DNA of 64,000 nt from Bacteroides zoogleoformans (lineage in GTDB: Bacteria > Bacteroidota > Bacteroidia > Bacteroidales > Bacteroidaceae), in NCBI RefSeq assembly GCF_002998435.1, contig NZ_CP027231.1:186001-250000 (forward strand), written 5' to 3'. Within the stretch, counting starts at the first letter, position 1; every line of letters starts with the position of its first letter. Shown here one piece after another: positions 8,381 to 16,667 of this stretch. The notes below the pieces were generated by a model. The model did not search any database. It had not been told where the DNA came from and was given only the letters and a program-made list of their open reading frames with translations. The position numbers and the translations under genes are program-made.

Positions 8381-8647
8381 ATTCCGTACAATCAAATAGA
8401 GATATTTTGCAGCAAATTTAGATATAAATTGCGATTTATATGTCGGTATAATAAGAAAAAGTCAAGATCACTCCTGTCTTTATGGCGTGAGAGATCGCAG
8501 TGAACGAGCTTCAAAACGATTGTTTACGAACTTAGTTTCAAAATATAATCTCTTGTGAGAATTGTATGTGGTCTTGACGTTCAGAAAGATAATTGAAACT
8601 TTCAAATAAGCTGGAAACCGATGCGGTTATTGCTTGGAGAAAGTTGT

Positions 8648-9223
8648 TTACAACATCTGTAGGTCTTGATACATAATACGATAAGTCGCCGCTTTTTTTT
8701 CTAATGCAAGTGGATAGGCTCTCGAGGAGGATGGCATCCGGTAAAGACGTAATGAACGATTCTCAAAAAGAAATTCTGCGAAGTTGCCTGCTTTGGGCTT
8801 TTCAATGGAGAACTGAAGGCATAAGATATCGGTGGCTTTTTCACCGGTGGTGGCAAGAGCCTTACATTTCGGAAGCCTACGCAGTAGGGCTTGGATATCT
8901 GTGGGTTGTACCACTTCCAAGAATTTATCCGAAGCATTGTCTTGCAGGCGTCGTATTGCCGTTGCTGTATCGAATAAAGCAATTCCTTTTTCATTCAGGA
9001 AACTTTCGATATGTTCCTTATCGAAGGTTTTCTTTACTTTGTCTACGAAATAATCCTTGTCATTGAAGAACACGTAGCCGATAATTCGCCACATATCATT
9101 TCCCCAATTGGGGTAGTAGAAATCCATCGACCATCGTTTCTTTTGTGGTGGAAAACTACCCAACATCAGCAGGTTTGCATTCTCGGGGAGGAAAGGTTTG
9201 AGGGGATGTTGTTCTATTTCCAT
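8648..9223 (-). CDS. Uracil-DNA glycosylase superfamily protein
   Basis: 191-residue protein of the UDG fold, expected to remove a damaged or mismatched base from DNA. The first catalytic motif region is LMLGSFPPQKKRWSMDFYYP, where small UDG-like (Mug/SMUG-related) enzymes have the GxxPG(x) water-activating loop. The second motif, MPSSSRAYPLALEKK, corresponds to the His/Ser-containing minor-groove intercalation loop. Neither motif matches family 1 UNG, so substrate preference is open. The gene is separated from the preceding minus-strand gene by a hairpin at 9249-9280. Family is well supported; precise activity is inferred. Confidence 0.75.
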   Translation of the reverse strand: MEIEQHPLKPFLPENANLLMLGSFPPQKKRWSMDFYYPNWGNDMWRIIGYVFFNDKDYFVDKVKKTFDKEHIESFLNEKGIALFDTATAIRRLQDNASDKFLEVVQPTDIQALLRRLPKCKALATTGEKATDILCLQFSIEKPKAGNFAEFLFENRSLRLYRMPSSSRAYPLALEKKAATYRIMYQDLQML

Positions 9224-9248
9224 CTTTGCGCACTTATTATCAGAGAAT

Positions 9249-9280
9249 AAGCCCTATTCGGCATGCACTGAATAGGGCTT
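9249..9280 (-). terminator. Hairpin between 9306-9932 gene and UDG gene
   Basis: Perfect 11-bp stem AAGCCCTATTC/GAATAGGGCTT (9249-9259, 9270-9280) with a 10-nt loop. It is just past the 3' end of the upstream minus-strand gene, with only a weak T tract, so termination is probable but may be partial. Confidence 0.6.
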
Positions 9281-9305
9281 TGATGTAAAACTCTTTTTGC
9301 CTTTT

Positions 9306-9932
9306 CTATTTCTGATCCGCCTCTTTACTCTTAGGCTCTTTCTTGGCAAGCATCACTATGTTATATACATATTCTGACATCCATTCTTCCGAATATCCTA
9401 AACGCTCCTTATATTGACGCACGGACATGGCCGTTTTGTGTACATCGTCTTTTTTCCACACGTTTTTTGTACAGACGTCGTGCACTGTCTTTTCCGTCAT
9501 GCTGCGCAGTGCTCCTTTAAAGAAAGAAGGCAGGCGGAACTTCCATTGCATCAAGTTGCCCATAAGCATCATCAGATCGTTGGAAAAGCCTTGATACATG
9601 AAAAGATATCCTTGCACATCGTTCTGTGTACGGCAGTGCTTCTTTACGGAAGCATCTATCTCTTTGAAAAAGTTCTCGCTGATGTTGTAGTCCTGCATCA
9701 GCATTTTGCGCGAAGCTGTTTTTTCTGCCTGCCCCAGACGTCCTCCTTGCGTCGGGATTTTGAACAGACGCTTGAAGTTGGCTACATCAGGAATGAAACG
9801 GATATTGGTAATGCCCAGATTGGCCGCTATCACGGACTGAAAATAGACACGTGTCAGTGAAACGAAGTCTTCTACGTTTTTGGAAGATACTTCTCCGGTA
9901 TTCTTGTTGAACAGTTTGGTCAATATGCCCAT
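9306..9932 (-). CDS. Conserved-looking hypothetical protein
   Basis: 208-residue soluble protein not recognised as a named family. It starts MGILTKLFNKNTGE, is rich in charged residues, and has a hydrophobic central helix-like segment around FLMYQGFSNDLMMLMGNLMQWKF, but no signal peptide or clear membrane anchor. The C-terminus is Lys/Glu-rich. Two Cys residues (KKHCRTQ, VHDVCTKNVW) are not arranged as a metal site. A TACTTTTG -7 box at 9986-9993 lies 54 bp upstream of the start codon. It is a single gene between the UDG gene and the AlbA_2 gene, separated by hairpins or spacers. Function unknown. Confidence 0.7.
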   Translation of the reverse strand: MGILTKLFNKNTGEVSSKNVEDFVSLTRVYFQSVIAANLGITNIRFIPDVANFKRLFKIPTQGGRLGQAEKTASRKMLMQDYNISENFFKEIDASVKKHCRTQNDVQGYLFMYQGFSNDLMMLMGNLMQWKFRLPSFFKGALRSMTEKTVHDVCTKNVWKKDDVHKTAMSVRQYKERLGYSEEWMSEYVYNIVMLAKKEPKSKEADQK

Positions 9933-10130
9933 ATTACGTATGGTTTATGATTTATATTTTATAATTGCCGCAGTAATTGCGTTTGCAAAAGTACGAAATA
10001 AGTTGATTCTCGCCAGCACTCCGGGGCTTTTTCTACTTCTTTTGAAGTGATTTTTCGTGAAAACAAGATTTGTGAGAGAGTAAGACTTTTTTTTGAAATA
10101 GAGGCGTGAGGATACATCGTTTGTCTTTCT

Positions 10131-10772
10131 TTATTTCAATTTAAAATAAAACTTATGTCCTTCGAATACCGGCTCTACTATGCCATATCGTATGAACTTT
10201 GCCAGTAAATGTTCGGCGGCACGTCGGGAGAGATGTGACAGCCGGCAGTATCGGTTTAAAGATAACCTGCCGTTTTCTTCCAACAGGTTGAGCAGCAATC
10301 GTTCCCGTTCTGTATATTCCATCAGTTCGTCTTCGGTGCTTCCGCTTTGCTGCCAGACGCGCAAATGGATGGGAGTGGCCAGTATGTTTTCATCTTTGAT
10401 ACGCAGATAAGCAAGACGTTTCCCCGCTTCGTCTTTGGCATATATGGGTTTTTGTTCGCTTTCATCTATTTTTATGACCAGAATGCTGTGTCCTTCCACA
10501 TGATAGGTCTGTGCGTGGAAGTTCACTTCGGGATGACAATACAACTGTGTGGCCGCTTCTATCATGTATTGTTCTTCATCAGACTGTACGCCGGCAATTT
10601 TTCCATTGTCTTTCACTCCGATGAGCAGGCGCCCTCCTTCCGTATTGGCAAAGGCGGATAGTGTTTTGGCTATCTTGCGGGCATCGGATATTTCAAATTT
10701 GAAGTCCTGCTGTTGATGCTCGCCCTCTGCTATCAGGGCACGTATGTATTCGGTGTCAGTAGGCGTTTTCAT
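10131..10772 (-). CDS. AlbA_2 (Schlafen-type) domain protein with C-terminal winged helix
   Basis: 213-residue protein. The N-terminal part (about 10-125) is an AlbA_2/divergent AAA_4 domain: the segments EGEHQQQDFKFE, LSAFANTEGGRLLIGVKDNGKIAGV and PEVNFHAQTYHVEGHSILVI are the standard signature of this putative nucleic-acid-binding fold. The C-terminal part (150-213) looks like a winged helix that could bind DNA (LLNLLEENGRLSLNRYCRL, SRRAAEHLLAKFI). Such proteins are usually annotated as transcriptional regulators. Three 22-bp repeat units, each with a palindrome, lie 23-83 bp upstream of the start (10795-10855), which suggests autoregulation. Neighbours give no functional hint. Confidence 0.8.
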   Translation of the reverse strand: MKTPTDTEYIRALIAEGEHQQQDFKFEISDARKIAKTLSAFANTEGGRLLIGVKDNGKIAGVQSDEEQYMIEAATQLYCHPEVNFHAQTYHVEGHSILVIKIDESEQKPIYAKDEAGKRLAYLRIKDENILATPIHLRVWQQSGSTEDELMEYTERERLLLNLLEENGRLSLNRYCRLSHLSRRAAEHLLAKFIRYGIVEPVFEGHKFYFKLK

Positions 10773-10794
10773 GCTTGCAAAAATATGTGACCGG

Positions 10795-10855
10795 ATCAGT
10801 CCTATACTGATGTGACATCAGTCCTATACTGATCCTGCTTCAGTCGTATACTCAT
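10795..10855. promoter_or_regulatory. Three palindromic 22-bp-spaced repeats upstream of the AlbA_2 gene
   Basis: Units at 10795-10811, 10817-10833 and 10839-10855, each starting exactly 22 bp after the last. Units 1 and 2 are identical: ATCAGT-CCTAT-ACTGAT, a perfect 6-bp inverted repeat around a 5-bp spacer; unit 3 has three substitutions and a weakened palindrome. The 22-bp period puts the sites on one face of the helix. Position directly upstream of the putative regulator suggests an operator; this is inference. Confidence 0.7.
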
Positions 10856-10928
10856 CCTACCCCCTCTCAAAAAAGTTCCGGCGGGGCATTTTGTTTCTTG
10901 ATATTATTATTCCTTTCTATCCTTTATT

Positions 10929-11441
10929 TCACAGGTCTTGCTTTGCAACGATGATTTCTTCCGCTGCTTTACGCTTCTTCTCCTTTGCTTCATCGGAAGG
11001 ATACCCGATAGGTATCAGGACGGCAGCCTCTTCGTTTTCATCCAAATCAAAGCTCTTTTTACAAAGTTCAGCGTCGAAGTTGCAGACCCAGCAGGTGCCA
11101 AGCCCTTGCTCCGCAGCTGCCAGGCAAAGGTGCTCTACCGCTATGGCTATGTCGATGTTTCCATGATGCTTTCCGTCAGCTCTTACCCATTCCTCGTCAT
11201 GCAGAATAGAGACGATGATATGAACAGGTGCCGTGGCAAACCATTCACGGTTGTAGCATCGGGCGAGTTTCTTCCTGTCGTTCTCATTGGTGATGACGCG
11301 AAACTTCCACGGCTGCTTGTTGCATGCCGAAGGAGCCAAACGCACACATTCCATGATATAGTCCAGCTTTTGCTGTTTAACATTCTTTGACTGATAGCTC
11401 CTACAGCTATATCTGCTCTTTACAAGTTCTAAGAAGTTCAT
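10929..11441 (-). CDS. Nitroreductase family protein (FMN-dependent)
   Basis: 170-residue oxidoreductase of the nitroreductase fold, expected to bind FMN and use NAD(P)H, acting on nitro compounds, quinones or an unknown substrate. N-terminal MNFLELVKSRYSCRSYQ contains the RxSxRxY FMN-phosphate contact, followed by LAPSACNKQPWKF and, near the C-terminus, LGTCWVCNFD and LIPIGYPSDEAKEKKRK. The start at 11441 is chosen because the family begins there; a frame extension to 11492 is unrelated. The protein is shorter than NfsB-type enzymes and resembles the compact anaerobe-type members. It appears monocistronic. Confidence 0.88.
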   Translation of the reverse strand: MNFLELVKSRYSCRSYQSKNVKQQKLDYIMECVRLAPSACNKQPWKFRVITNENDRKKLARCYNREWFATAPVHIIVSILHDEEWVRADGKHHGNIDIAIAVEHLCLAAAEQGLGTCWVCNFDAELCKKSFDLDENEEAAVLIPIGYPSDEAKEKKRKAAEEIIVAKQDL

Positions 11442-12000
11442 GTTATTCAAGTTTAATTCTGTTATGTATTTTGTTATATCCCGCCATGACATTTGTCATT
11501 ATCTCGGCACGACCGAAGAAAAAAGAATAAGAAGGCGTTGGCAGACCGCCACCCCATAATATTATGGCAGACAAAAATACACAAATATTTTGCGTTATCA
11601 ACGATATCGCTTTTAGAAACTGTTTTTGATTTTACTTCAGCTTCCTTACGGAAGTTGCTTTTGAGGATTTTGTCTGTTTTTCTTCGTCACATAGCCGGCT
11701 ATTCTTCTTCGAAAAACAGACAAAAAAAATGAAAATAAATTCAGAGAGTGCCGATAAAACTTAAAAAAGAAAATCAAAACAGTTTAATATCCGCTTTTTT
11801 GTACGTGCAGGAATAAAAGAATATATTTGTGCAGTTTTTTCATCTGTTCTTCCGAAGTTTGAGCACCATTCTTGTTTTGCAAGCTTGTATCGGCTTTTTG
11901 CGAACATTCGTTCAACTCTTTACGGGAGGCAGGCAGATGACGATGTGCATATGGGACATATGAACTTAAGAACTTATAACACAATAAAAACAGCGTATTT
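11442..12000. other. Gene-poor spacer
   Basis: About 560 bp between divergent genes without a supported CDS. An open frame at 11784-12020 (-) of 78 codons overlaps the start of the MaoC-like gene and is not believed. The right half contains a nested inverted-repeat element (11617-11785). Confidence 0.5.
11617..11785. repeat. Nested inverted-repeat element, includes dispersed repeat copy B
   Basis: Outer arms AAACTGTTTTTGATTTT (11617-11633) and AAAATCAAAACAGTTT (11770-11785) are inverted except for one base; inner arms TTTTGTCTGTTTTTC (11668-11682) and its perfect complement (11711-11725) form a second hairpin. The segment 11719-11782 aligns with 4011-4075. It could be a short non-autonomous element or a structured RNA; no ORF is contained. 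Confidence 0.6.
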
Positions 12001-12465
12001 ATGAAGAAAGTGATTATCAACTCGTATGAGGAATTTGAAAAGTTGGTAGGCCGGCAAATCGGTGTTTCAGATTATGTAGGTCTTCCTCAGGAACGTATCA
12101 ATCTTTTTGCCGATGCTACATTGGATCATCAGTGGATTCATGTGGATGCAGAACGGGCCCAGGTAGAAAGTCCTTTCAAGAGTACTATTGCCCATGGATA
12201 TCTTACATTGTCCATGTTGCCCTACCTGTGGAGTCAGATTATTGAAGTAAACAATCTGAAGATGATGATAAACTATGGCATGGATAAGATGAAATTCGGC
12301 CAGGCTGTGTTGTCGGGACAGCGTATTCGCCTGGTGGCCGATTTGCACTCTTTGTCCAACTTGCGTGGGGTGGCAAAGGCGGAAATTAAATTTGCCATTG
12401 AGATTGAGGGAGAGAAGAAGAAAGCACTCGAAGGCATCGCTGTCTTTTTATACTACTTCAACTAA
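12001..12465 (+). CDS. MaoC-like (R)-hydratase, hot-dog fold
   Basis: 154-residue MaoC-family protein, likely an enoyl-CoA or acyl-thioester hydratase or an NodN-like relative. The hydratase signature is clear: INLFADATLDHQWIHVD (catalytic Asp and His) followed by SPFKSTIAHGYLTLSM. Length agrees with single hot-dog MaoC proteins. It is the first gene of a tight plus-strand run with an alkyltransferase (24 bp away) and endonuclease IV, although the three have no obvious metabolic link. Substrate unknown. Confidence 0.87.
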   Translation: MKKVIINSYEEFEKLVGRQIGVSDYVGLPQERINLFADATLDHQWIHVDAERAQVESPFKSTIAHGYLTLSMLPYLWSQIIEVNNLKMMINYGMDKMKFGQAVLSGQRIRLVADLHSLSNLRGVAKAEIKFAIEIEGEKKKALEGIAVFLYYFN

Positions 12466-12489
12466 AAAATCTCTCCATTCAACATTTTC

Positions 12490-12798
12490 ATGGATCAAGA
12501 CGTTTTTAAGAAAGAAGTCTATAACATTGTAGCTGCTATCCCTTCGGGCAAGGTGTTGACATACGGGCAAATAGCTTACTTGATAGGTAAACCTCAACAT
12601 GCCCGTATGGTGGGATATGCCATGTACAATGTTCCTTCCGAATGGCATTTGCCTTGTCACCGGGTGGTGAACAGCCAAGGTAGGCCTGTGCCCTTTTGGG
12701 CAGAACAAAGAGGGCTGCTGGAGGCTGAGCATGTGAAGTTCAAGAAGAATGGATGTGTGGACATGAAACAATGTCTGTGGGATTTTATGAAAGAATAA
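12490..12798 (+). CDS. MGMT-like methylated-DNA--protein cysteine methyltransferase
   Basis: 102-residue protein covering only the C-terminal active domain of O6-alkylguanine alkyltransferases. The acceptor motif is LPCHRVV with the Cys intact, so it is not an alkyltransferase-like (ATL) protein, in which Trp or Ala replaces Cys. The helix-turn-helix region IPSGKVLTYGQIAYLIGKPQHARMVG, with its Arg finger, is present. The N-terminal domain found in Ogt is missing, as in many short bacterial MGMT-like proteins. It lies 15 bp before endonuclease IV, so the two DNA-repair genes are probably co-transcribed. Confidence 0.87.
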   Translation: MDQDVFKKEVYNIVAAIPSGKVLTYGQIAYLIGKPQHARMVGYAMYNVPSEWHLPCHRVVNSQGRPVPFWAEQRGLLEAEHVKFKKNGCVDMKQCLWDFMKE

Positions 12799-12813
12799 TT
12801 TAGAATGGGGAAT

Positions 12814-13647
12814 ATGAAATTTATAGGTGCGCATGTGTCGGCAAGCGGCGGAGTCGAATCAGCTCCCGTCAATGCCCATGAGATAGGGGCAAATGCTTTT
12901 GCCCTGTTTACAAAGAATCAGCGTCAGTGGGTGGCAAAGCCGCTGGCTGACGAGAATGTGGAATTGTTTAAGAAGAATTGCGGCAAGTATGGTTTGGATG
13001 TTTGTCACATCCTGCCCCACGACAGCTATCTGATTAATTTGGGACATCCGGAAGCAGAGGGGCTGGAGAAGAGCCGCATAGCTTTTGAGGACGAAATGCA
13101 GCGTTGCGAACAGCTGGGATTGCGTATGTTGAATTTCCACCCCGGCAGTCATTTGAATAAGATTTCCGTAGAAGCGTGTCTGGACAGGATAGCAGAGTCC
13201 ATCAACATTGCTTTGGAGAAGACACGGGGCGTGACGGCTGTCATCGAAAACACAGCCGGGCAGGGGAGTAATGTCGGGAATGAGCTTTGGCATCTGAAGT
13301 ATATCATTGACCGTGTGGACGACAAGTCGCGTGTAGGTGTTTGTCTGGACACTTGCCACACTTATACTGCCGGTTATGACATTGTGAATGAGTACGACAA
13401 AGTGTTTGACGAATTTGATACAGCAGTAGGTTTTCATTATCTTCGTGCCATTCACTTGAATGACTCCAAGAAGCCTTTAGGAAGTCGGGTAGACCGGCAC
13501 GACAGCATAGGCAAAGGATTGATAGGACTTGACTTCTTCAGACGTTTCATGGCGGATGCCCGTTTTAATGACATGCCGATTATTCTGGAAACGCCCGACG
13601 AATCGCTTTGGGCGGAAGAAATCAGGATGCTGAGGAGTTTTGAGTAA
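12814..13647 (+). CDS. nfo: Endonuclease IV (AP endonuclease)
   Basis: Cuts the DNA backbone 5' of abasic sites in base excision repair; a three-zinc TIM-barrel enzyme. The 277-residue product begins [17 protein letters not shown], the classic N-terminus; the three residues upstream in the frame (from 12805) are dropped. [39 protein letters not shown] and [18 protein letters not shown] carry the conserved His, Glu and Asp zinc ligands in order, and PIILETPDE closes the site. Follows the alkyltransferase gene at 15 bp. Confidence 0.95.
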   Translation: MKFIGAHVSASGGVESAPVNAHEIGANAFALFTKNQRQWVAKPLADENVELFKKNCGKYGLDVCHILPHDSYLINLGHPEAEGLEKSRIAFEDEMQRCEQLGLRMLNFHPGSHLNKISVEACLDRIAESINIALEKTRGVTAVIENTAGQGSNVGNELWHLKYIIDRVDDKSRVGVCLDTCHTYTAGYDIVNEYDKVFDEFDTAVGFHYLRAIHLNDSKKPLGSRVDRHDSIGKGLIGLDFFRRFMADARFNDMPIILETPDESLWAEEIRMLRSFE

Positions 13648-13819
13648 GAGCTGAGAAGTGTAAGTCTCTATTTTTCCGGTTCGCCTTTTGCCTTAAAACA
13701 AATGACAGGAAGTTTTATCTTTCTTAAGTGAGGTTACTGCTTCTTGGAGGTGATAACAGGGATGTAGAAACATGCCATGAAGTCCTCTTTCTGCATTGTT
13801 TGGTCATTGGAGCATATGC

Positions 13820-15445
13820 TTAAAATGTCGCTTTTCGGGTTATTTTCATTATTTCCCCGGTTACGGGGTGTGTAAATTCTAAGGTTTCGGCATGCAGATA
13901 CAGTCGTTCGGCCTTTTTCCCGTATAGTTCGTCTCCGCTGATGGGACAATTCAGACCGAGCAAATGAGCGGCATGTACGCGAAGTTGGTGGGTACGGCCG
14001 GTATGCGGATAGAAGGCAATACGGGTCTGTCTGCCGATACGCTCCAAGACCTCGAAGTCTGTAATGGCGGGCTTGCCGTATTGGATATGCACCATTTGCC
14101 GGGGGCGGTCTAAAGGGTTCGGGCAGAGAGGAAGCTCAATGGTGCCGCGATCTGCTTGCACCGTCCCGTCAAGCAAGGCGATATAGCGCTTCTTGATGAG
14201 ATGGTATCTGAATTGAGCTTGCAAATCCCGGTGTATATGTTTGGTTTTGGCTATTAATAACAGACCGGAGGTGGCCATGTCGAGACGATGAACCGATAGG
14301 GGGCCGTCGGCTTCCGGATATTGTTTACGTATCAGGCTGAATACGGAGTCTATGTCTTCCTTGCCCGGTACGGATAGCATGCCTGCCGGTTTGTCTACTA
14401 CCAGCAACCATCGGTCTTCGTAGACAATTTCCGGCTTTTTGTCTTGTGTCTGCATCTCTTTCAACAAGGGGTTCTCTTCAACCTGCAATCCTTGTAGCAT
14501 ATGGCGCAGAATAGGTTCGCATTTCCCCTTGCATGCGGGATAGTAATGTCCATGATGGCGTATCTCTGTCTTAGGAGATTCTCCCCACCAGAACTCTGCC
14601 ATGGTCAGCGGCTTCCATCCATGCAGATAGGCTTGTTGCAACAATTTGGGAGCGGCGCATTCGCCCGCGCCGGCCGGAGGAGTCTTGTGTACGGTTTGCT
14701 CGAATATCTCGCAGAGGTTCTTGTACTCCCCGCGTCGGTTCAGCATTTTGAACTGTGCGAATATCTCTTGCTGCAATGCGGCGGAACGTCGTTTGCGTTC
14801 TGCTTTTAAATTTTGTATCTGCTTCAGCCGGTTGTCGGCCTGTGCCTGTAGAGCGGCAGTTTTCTCTTTCCAAGCGTGCTCCTGCCGTTTGTACTCCGCT
14901 TTTTGGAATTGACTTTCACGTATCAGTGTAACTTCCTCCTGTGCGTCTGTCATGCCCGCTTGCCTGCGTTGTTCTCTTCTTGCTTTGGCTTCTTTAAGTT
15001 CTGCCTTGGCCAGAGCTAATGCTTCTTGTCCGGCTTGTATGTGCCGGTTCAGTTCCGCCAACAGCCTGATGTAGCTTTCATCTTCTTCCAGCAACTTGAT
15101 GCTTCGATTAATGGCTGAGATGTTTTCTTCTTCTATCTTGAAAAATCCTTGCGGTTGCAGAAAATCGTATATGGGCGGCACGAAGTAGGGATGCAGGTTT
15201 CTTCCGGCCAATATACCCGAAAAGGCCGCTAAAAAGGCAATCTCGTTCTCCTCGGTTTGCACTGCCAATACACCGAACATTTTGCCTTTACGCAACTCTT
15301 CTTGCCATTCGGATTGCTTGTTGAGATAACTCTGCACTTCTTTCGCAGCCAATACGCATAGAGGATGCGGTGTGTAGCAAAAAGGATAGGTAAACCTTTC
15401 CGGAAGCGGTATATCGGCGATGGAGGTGGAGAAAGAATGCAACAT
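13820..15445 (-). CDS. RluA-family pseudouridine synthase with long N-terminal extension
   Basis: 541 residues. The last 200 are a normal RluA/RluC/D-type pseudouridine synthase: VYEDRWLLVVDKPAGMLSVPG, then HRLDMATSGLLLIAK with the catalytic Asp, then LHAETLEFTHPVTGE. It is expected to isomerise uridine in rRNA or tRNA. The first 335 residues are not an S4 domain: about 1-110 is a globular part, 110-230 is a highly charged Glu/Lys/Arg/Gln-rich coiled coil, and 235-330 holds CEIFEQT, CAAPKLLQQAYLHGW and a small Cys-rich spot (PACKGKCEP). This architecture also occurs in other Bacteroidetes as far as I recall; the role of the extension is unknown. It is last in a run with the small gene and M48 protease upstream. 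Confidence 0.88.
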   Translation of the reverse strand: MLHSFSTSIADIPLPERFTYPFCYTPHPLCVLAAKEVQSYLNKQSEWQEELRKGKMFGVLAVQTEENEIAFLAAFSGILAGRNLHPYFVPPIYDFLQPQGFFKIEEENISAINRSIKLLEEDESYIRLLAELNRHIQAGQEALALAKAELKEAKARREQRRQAGMTDAQEEVTLIRESQFQKAEYKRQEHAWKEKTAALQAQADNRLKQIQNLKAERKRRSAALQQEIFAQFKMLNRRGEYKNLCEIFEQTVHKTPPAGAGECAAPKLLQQAYLHGWKPLTMAEFWWGESPKTEIRHHGHYYPACKGKCEPILRHMLQGLQVEENPLLKEMQTQDKKPEIVYEDRWLLVVDKPAGMLSVPGKEDIDSVFSLIRKQYPEADGPLSVHRLDMATSGLLLIAKTKHIHRDLQAQFRYHLIKKRYIALLDGTVQADRGTIELPLCPNPLDRPRQMVHIQYGKPAITDFEVLERIGRQTRIAFYPHTGRTHQLRVHAAHLLGLNCPISGDELYGKKAERLYLHAETLEFTHPVTGEIMKITRKATF

Positions 15446-15493
15446 AACAATATAAAAAGAACAGTTTCGGTGCAGGGACGGTTTGCCTTATGC

Positions 15494-15700
15494 TTATTTC
15501 TTCTCAGTGGCAGTGGAGGAGTTTTCGGATTGCTGCGGTTTCGGAGAAGCCGGAATATGTGCTTTCTTCTTTCCATACTTGCACTCCTTTTCCCATGCGG
15601 CCTTGCGGGCTTGATATTGTTCCATCTGCTTTTCGAGATAATTGTCTGCCATCTGCTTTATTGATGTGTGGAAGTTTACGTTTGAAAAAGAAAGTTTCAT
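15494..15700 (-). CDS. Small charged hypothetical protein
   Basis: 68-residue protein starting at 15700 (MKLSFSNVNFHTS). It is rich in Lys, Glu and Gln, with a probable helix over residues 15-45 and a disordered Ser/Pro/Thr tail. No known domain. It begins 13 bp after the stop of the M48 lipoprotease and ends 48 bp before the RluA-type gene, so it is probably translated from the same transcript. Function not recognised. Confidence 0.6.
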   Translation of the reverse strand: MKLSFSNVNFHTSIKQMADNYLEKQMEQYQARKAAWEKECKYGKKKAHIPASPKPQQSENSSTATEKK

Positions 15701-15713
15701 GAAATTCAGACGC

Positions 15714-16505
15714 TTATTTGTATTTGGCCTTGATTTCAGGCAATGCTTTCTGTATATCGCTGATGCGGCGGGCGTCACTAGGGTGGGTACTCATCAGTTC
15801 AGGCACTTTGACTGTATTGCCGGATGACATTTTTTGCCAGAACTTGACGGCAACATCCGGATTATAGCCTGCCATTCGCATAAAAATCAGTCCCATATAG
15901 TCTGCTTCCAGCTCATGTTTACGGGAGAAAGGCAACATAATTCCATATTGTGCACCCACACCGTACACCTGGTTGGCGATTGTTTGTATGGCGGCGCTTT
16001 TTTGCGTGAGTGACAGGCTTAATATTTGTGCGCCATATTGCGCCAATATTTGTTGACTCATGCGTTCATTACTGTGTTTCGCTACGGCATGGGCCACTTC
16101 ATGTCCGATAACCACCGCTAGTTCGTCATCTGAAGACACTAACTTCATCAGTCCTTCATATACCACAATCTTTCCGCCGGGCATGCAGAAAGCATTGATT
16201 TGTCCGTCTTTCACCAGATTGAACTCCCAAAAGAAATTTTTCACCTCTTCAGCCAGTCCGTTCTGTTTCAAGTATTGCTCGGTAGCTGCTGCAATTCTTT
16301 TCCCTACGCGTGTCACCATTGCCGCTTGTCGCGTCGATGCCGACTTCGGGGCAGTTTTTATATAATCCCTATATTGGGTCAGGCTGGAAGTCAGTATTTC
16401 CTGGTCGGATACCAAAAGTATTTGTCTTCGTCCGGTGACGGGCACAGAACCACATCCTGCCAACATCAGCAGCGAGGCGATTACCATTATAAGCTGTTTC
16501 TTCAT
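15714..16505 (-). CDS. M48-family metalloprotease lipoprotein
   Basis: 263-residue zinc protease of the M48 (Oma1/BepA/LoiP-like) group, anchored in the envelope. Start 16505 (MKKQLIMVIA) gives a good lipoprotein signal with lipobox MLAGC and Cys at 18. HEVAH at 135-139 supplies the two His ligands and catalytic Glu; the third ligand is expected in the ELEADYMGL segment. STHPSDARRISDI near the C-terminus is the typical C-terminal signature of this family. It probably acts in periplasmic quality control of outer-membrane proteins; that role is known for relatives, not shown here. Confidence 0.9.
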   Translation of the reverse strand: MKKQLIMVIASLLMLAGCGSVPVTGRRQILLVSDQEILTSSLTQYRDYIKTAPKSASTRQAAMVTRVGKRIAAATEQYLKQNGLAEEVKNFFWEFNLVKDGQINAFCMPGGKIVVYEGLMKLVSSDDELAVVIGHEVAHAVAKHSNERMSQQILAQYGAQILSLSLTQKSAAIQTIANQVYGVGAQYGIMLPFSRKHELEADYMGLIFMRMAGYNPDVAVKFWQKMSSGNTVKVPELMSTHPSDARRISDIQKALPEIKAKYK

Positions 16506-16531
16506 ATCATTCATCCTTGTCATTTATAATG

Positions 16532-16539
16532 CAAAGGTA
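16532..16539 (-). promoter_or_regulatory. -7 box for the M48 protease gene
   Basis: TACCTTTG on the minus strand, 26 bp upstream of the chosen start codon. No clear -33 element was found at the usual distance. Confidence 0.5.
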
Positions 16540-16553
16540 GAAAAAATATTGGA

Positions 16554-16622
16554 TTAGGCGCAGATTTCGCAAGTTGGCACGTTCGTTATAAACTTCGTGA
16601 ATCCTGCGTAATCTGCGCCTAA
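16554..16622. repeat. Intergenic palindromic element (GGCGCAGATT type)
   Basis: 13-bp perfect inverted arms TTAGGCGCAGATT (16554-16566) and AATCTGCGCCTAA (16610-16622) around a 43-nt centre. It lies between galK and the M48 gene promoter. The same design with slightly different arms occurs at 39117-39186 and 42197-42265. Confidence 0.75.
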
Positions 16623-16667
16623 AAGCACAGTAAAGGTGTTTTAAAGCTACCTTCCTGAATCAATCTT

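Noticed and set aside
11784..12020. 78-codon minus-strand frame before the MaoC gene
   Set aside because: Overlaps the start of a well-supported plus-strand gene and an intergenic inverted repeat; no recognisable domain.
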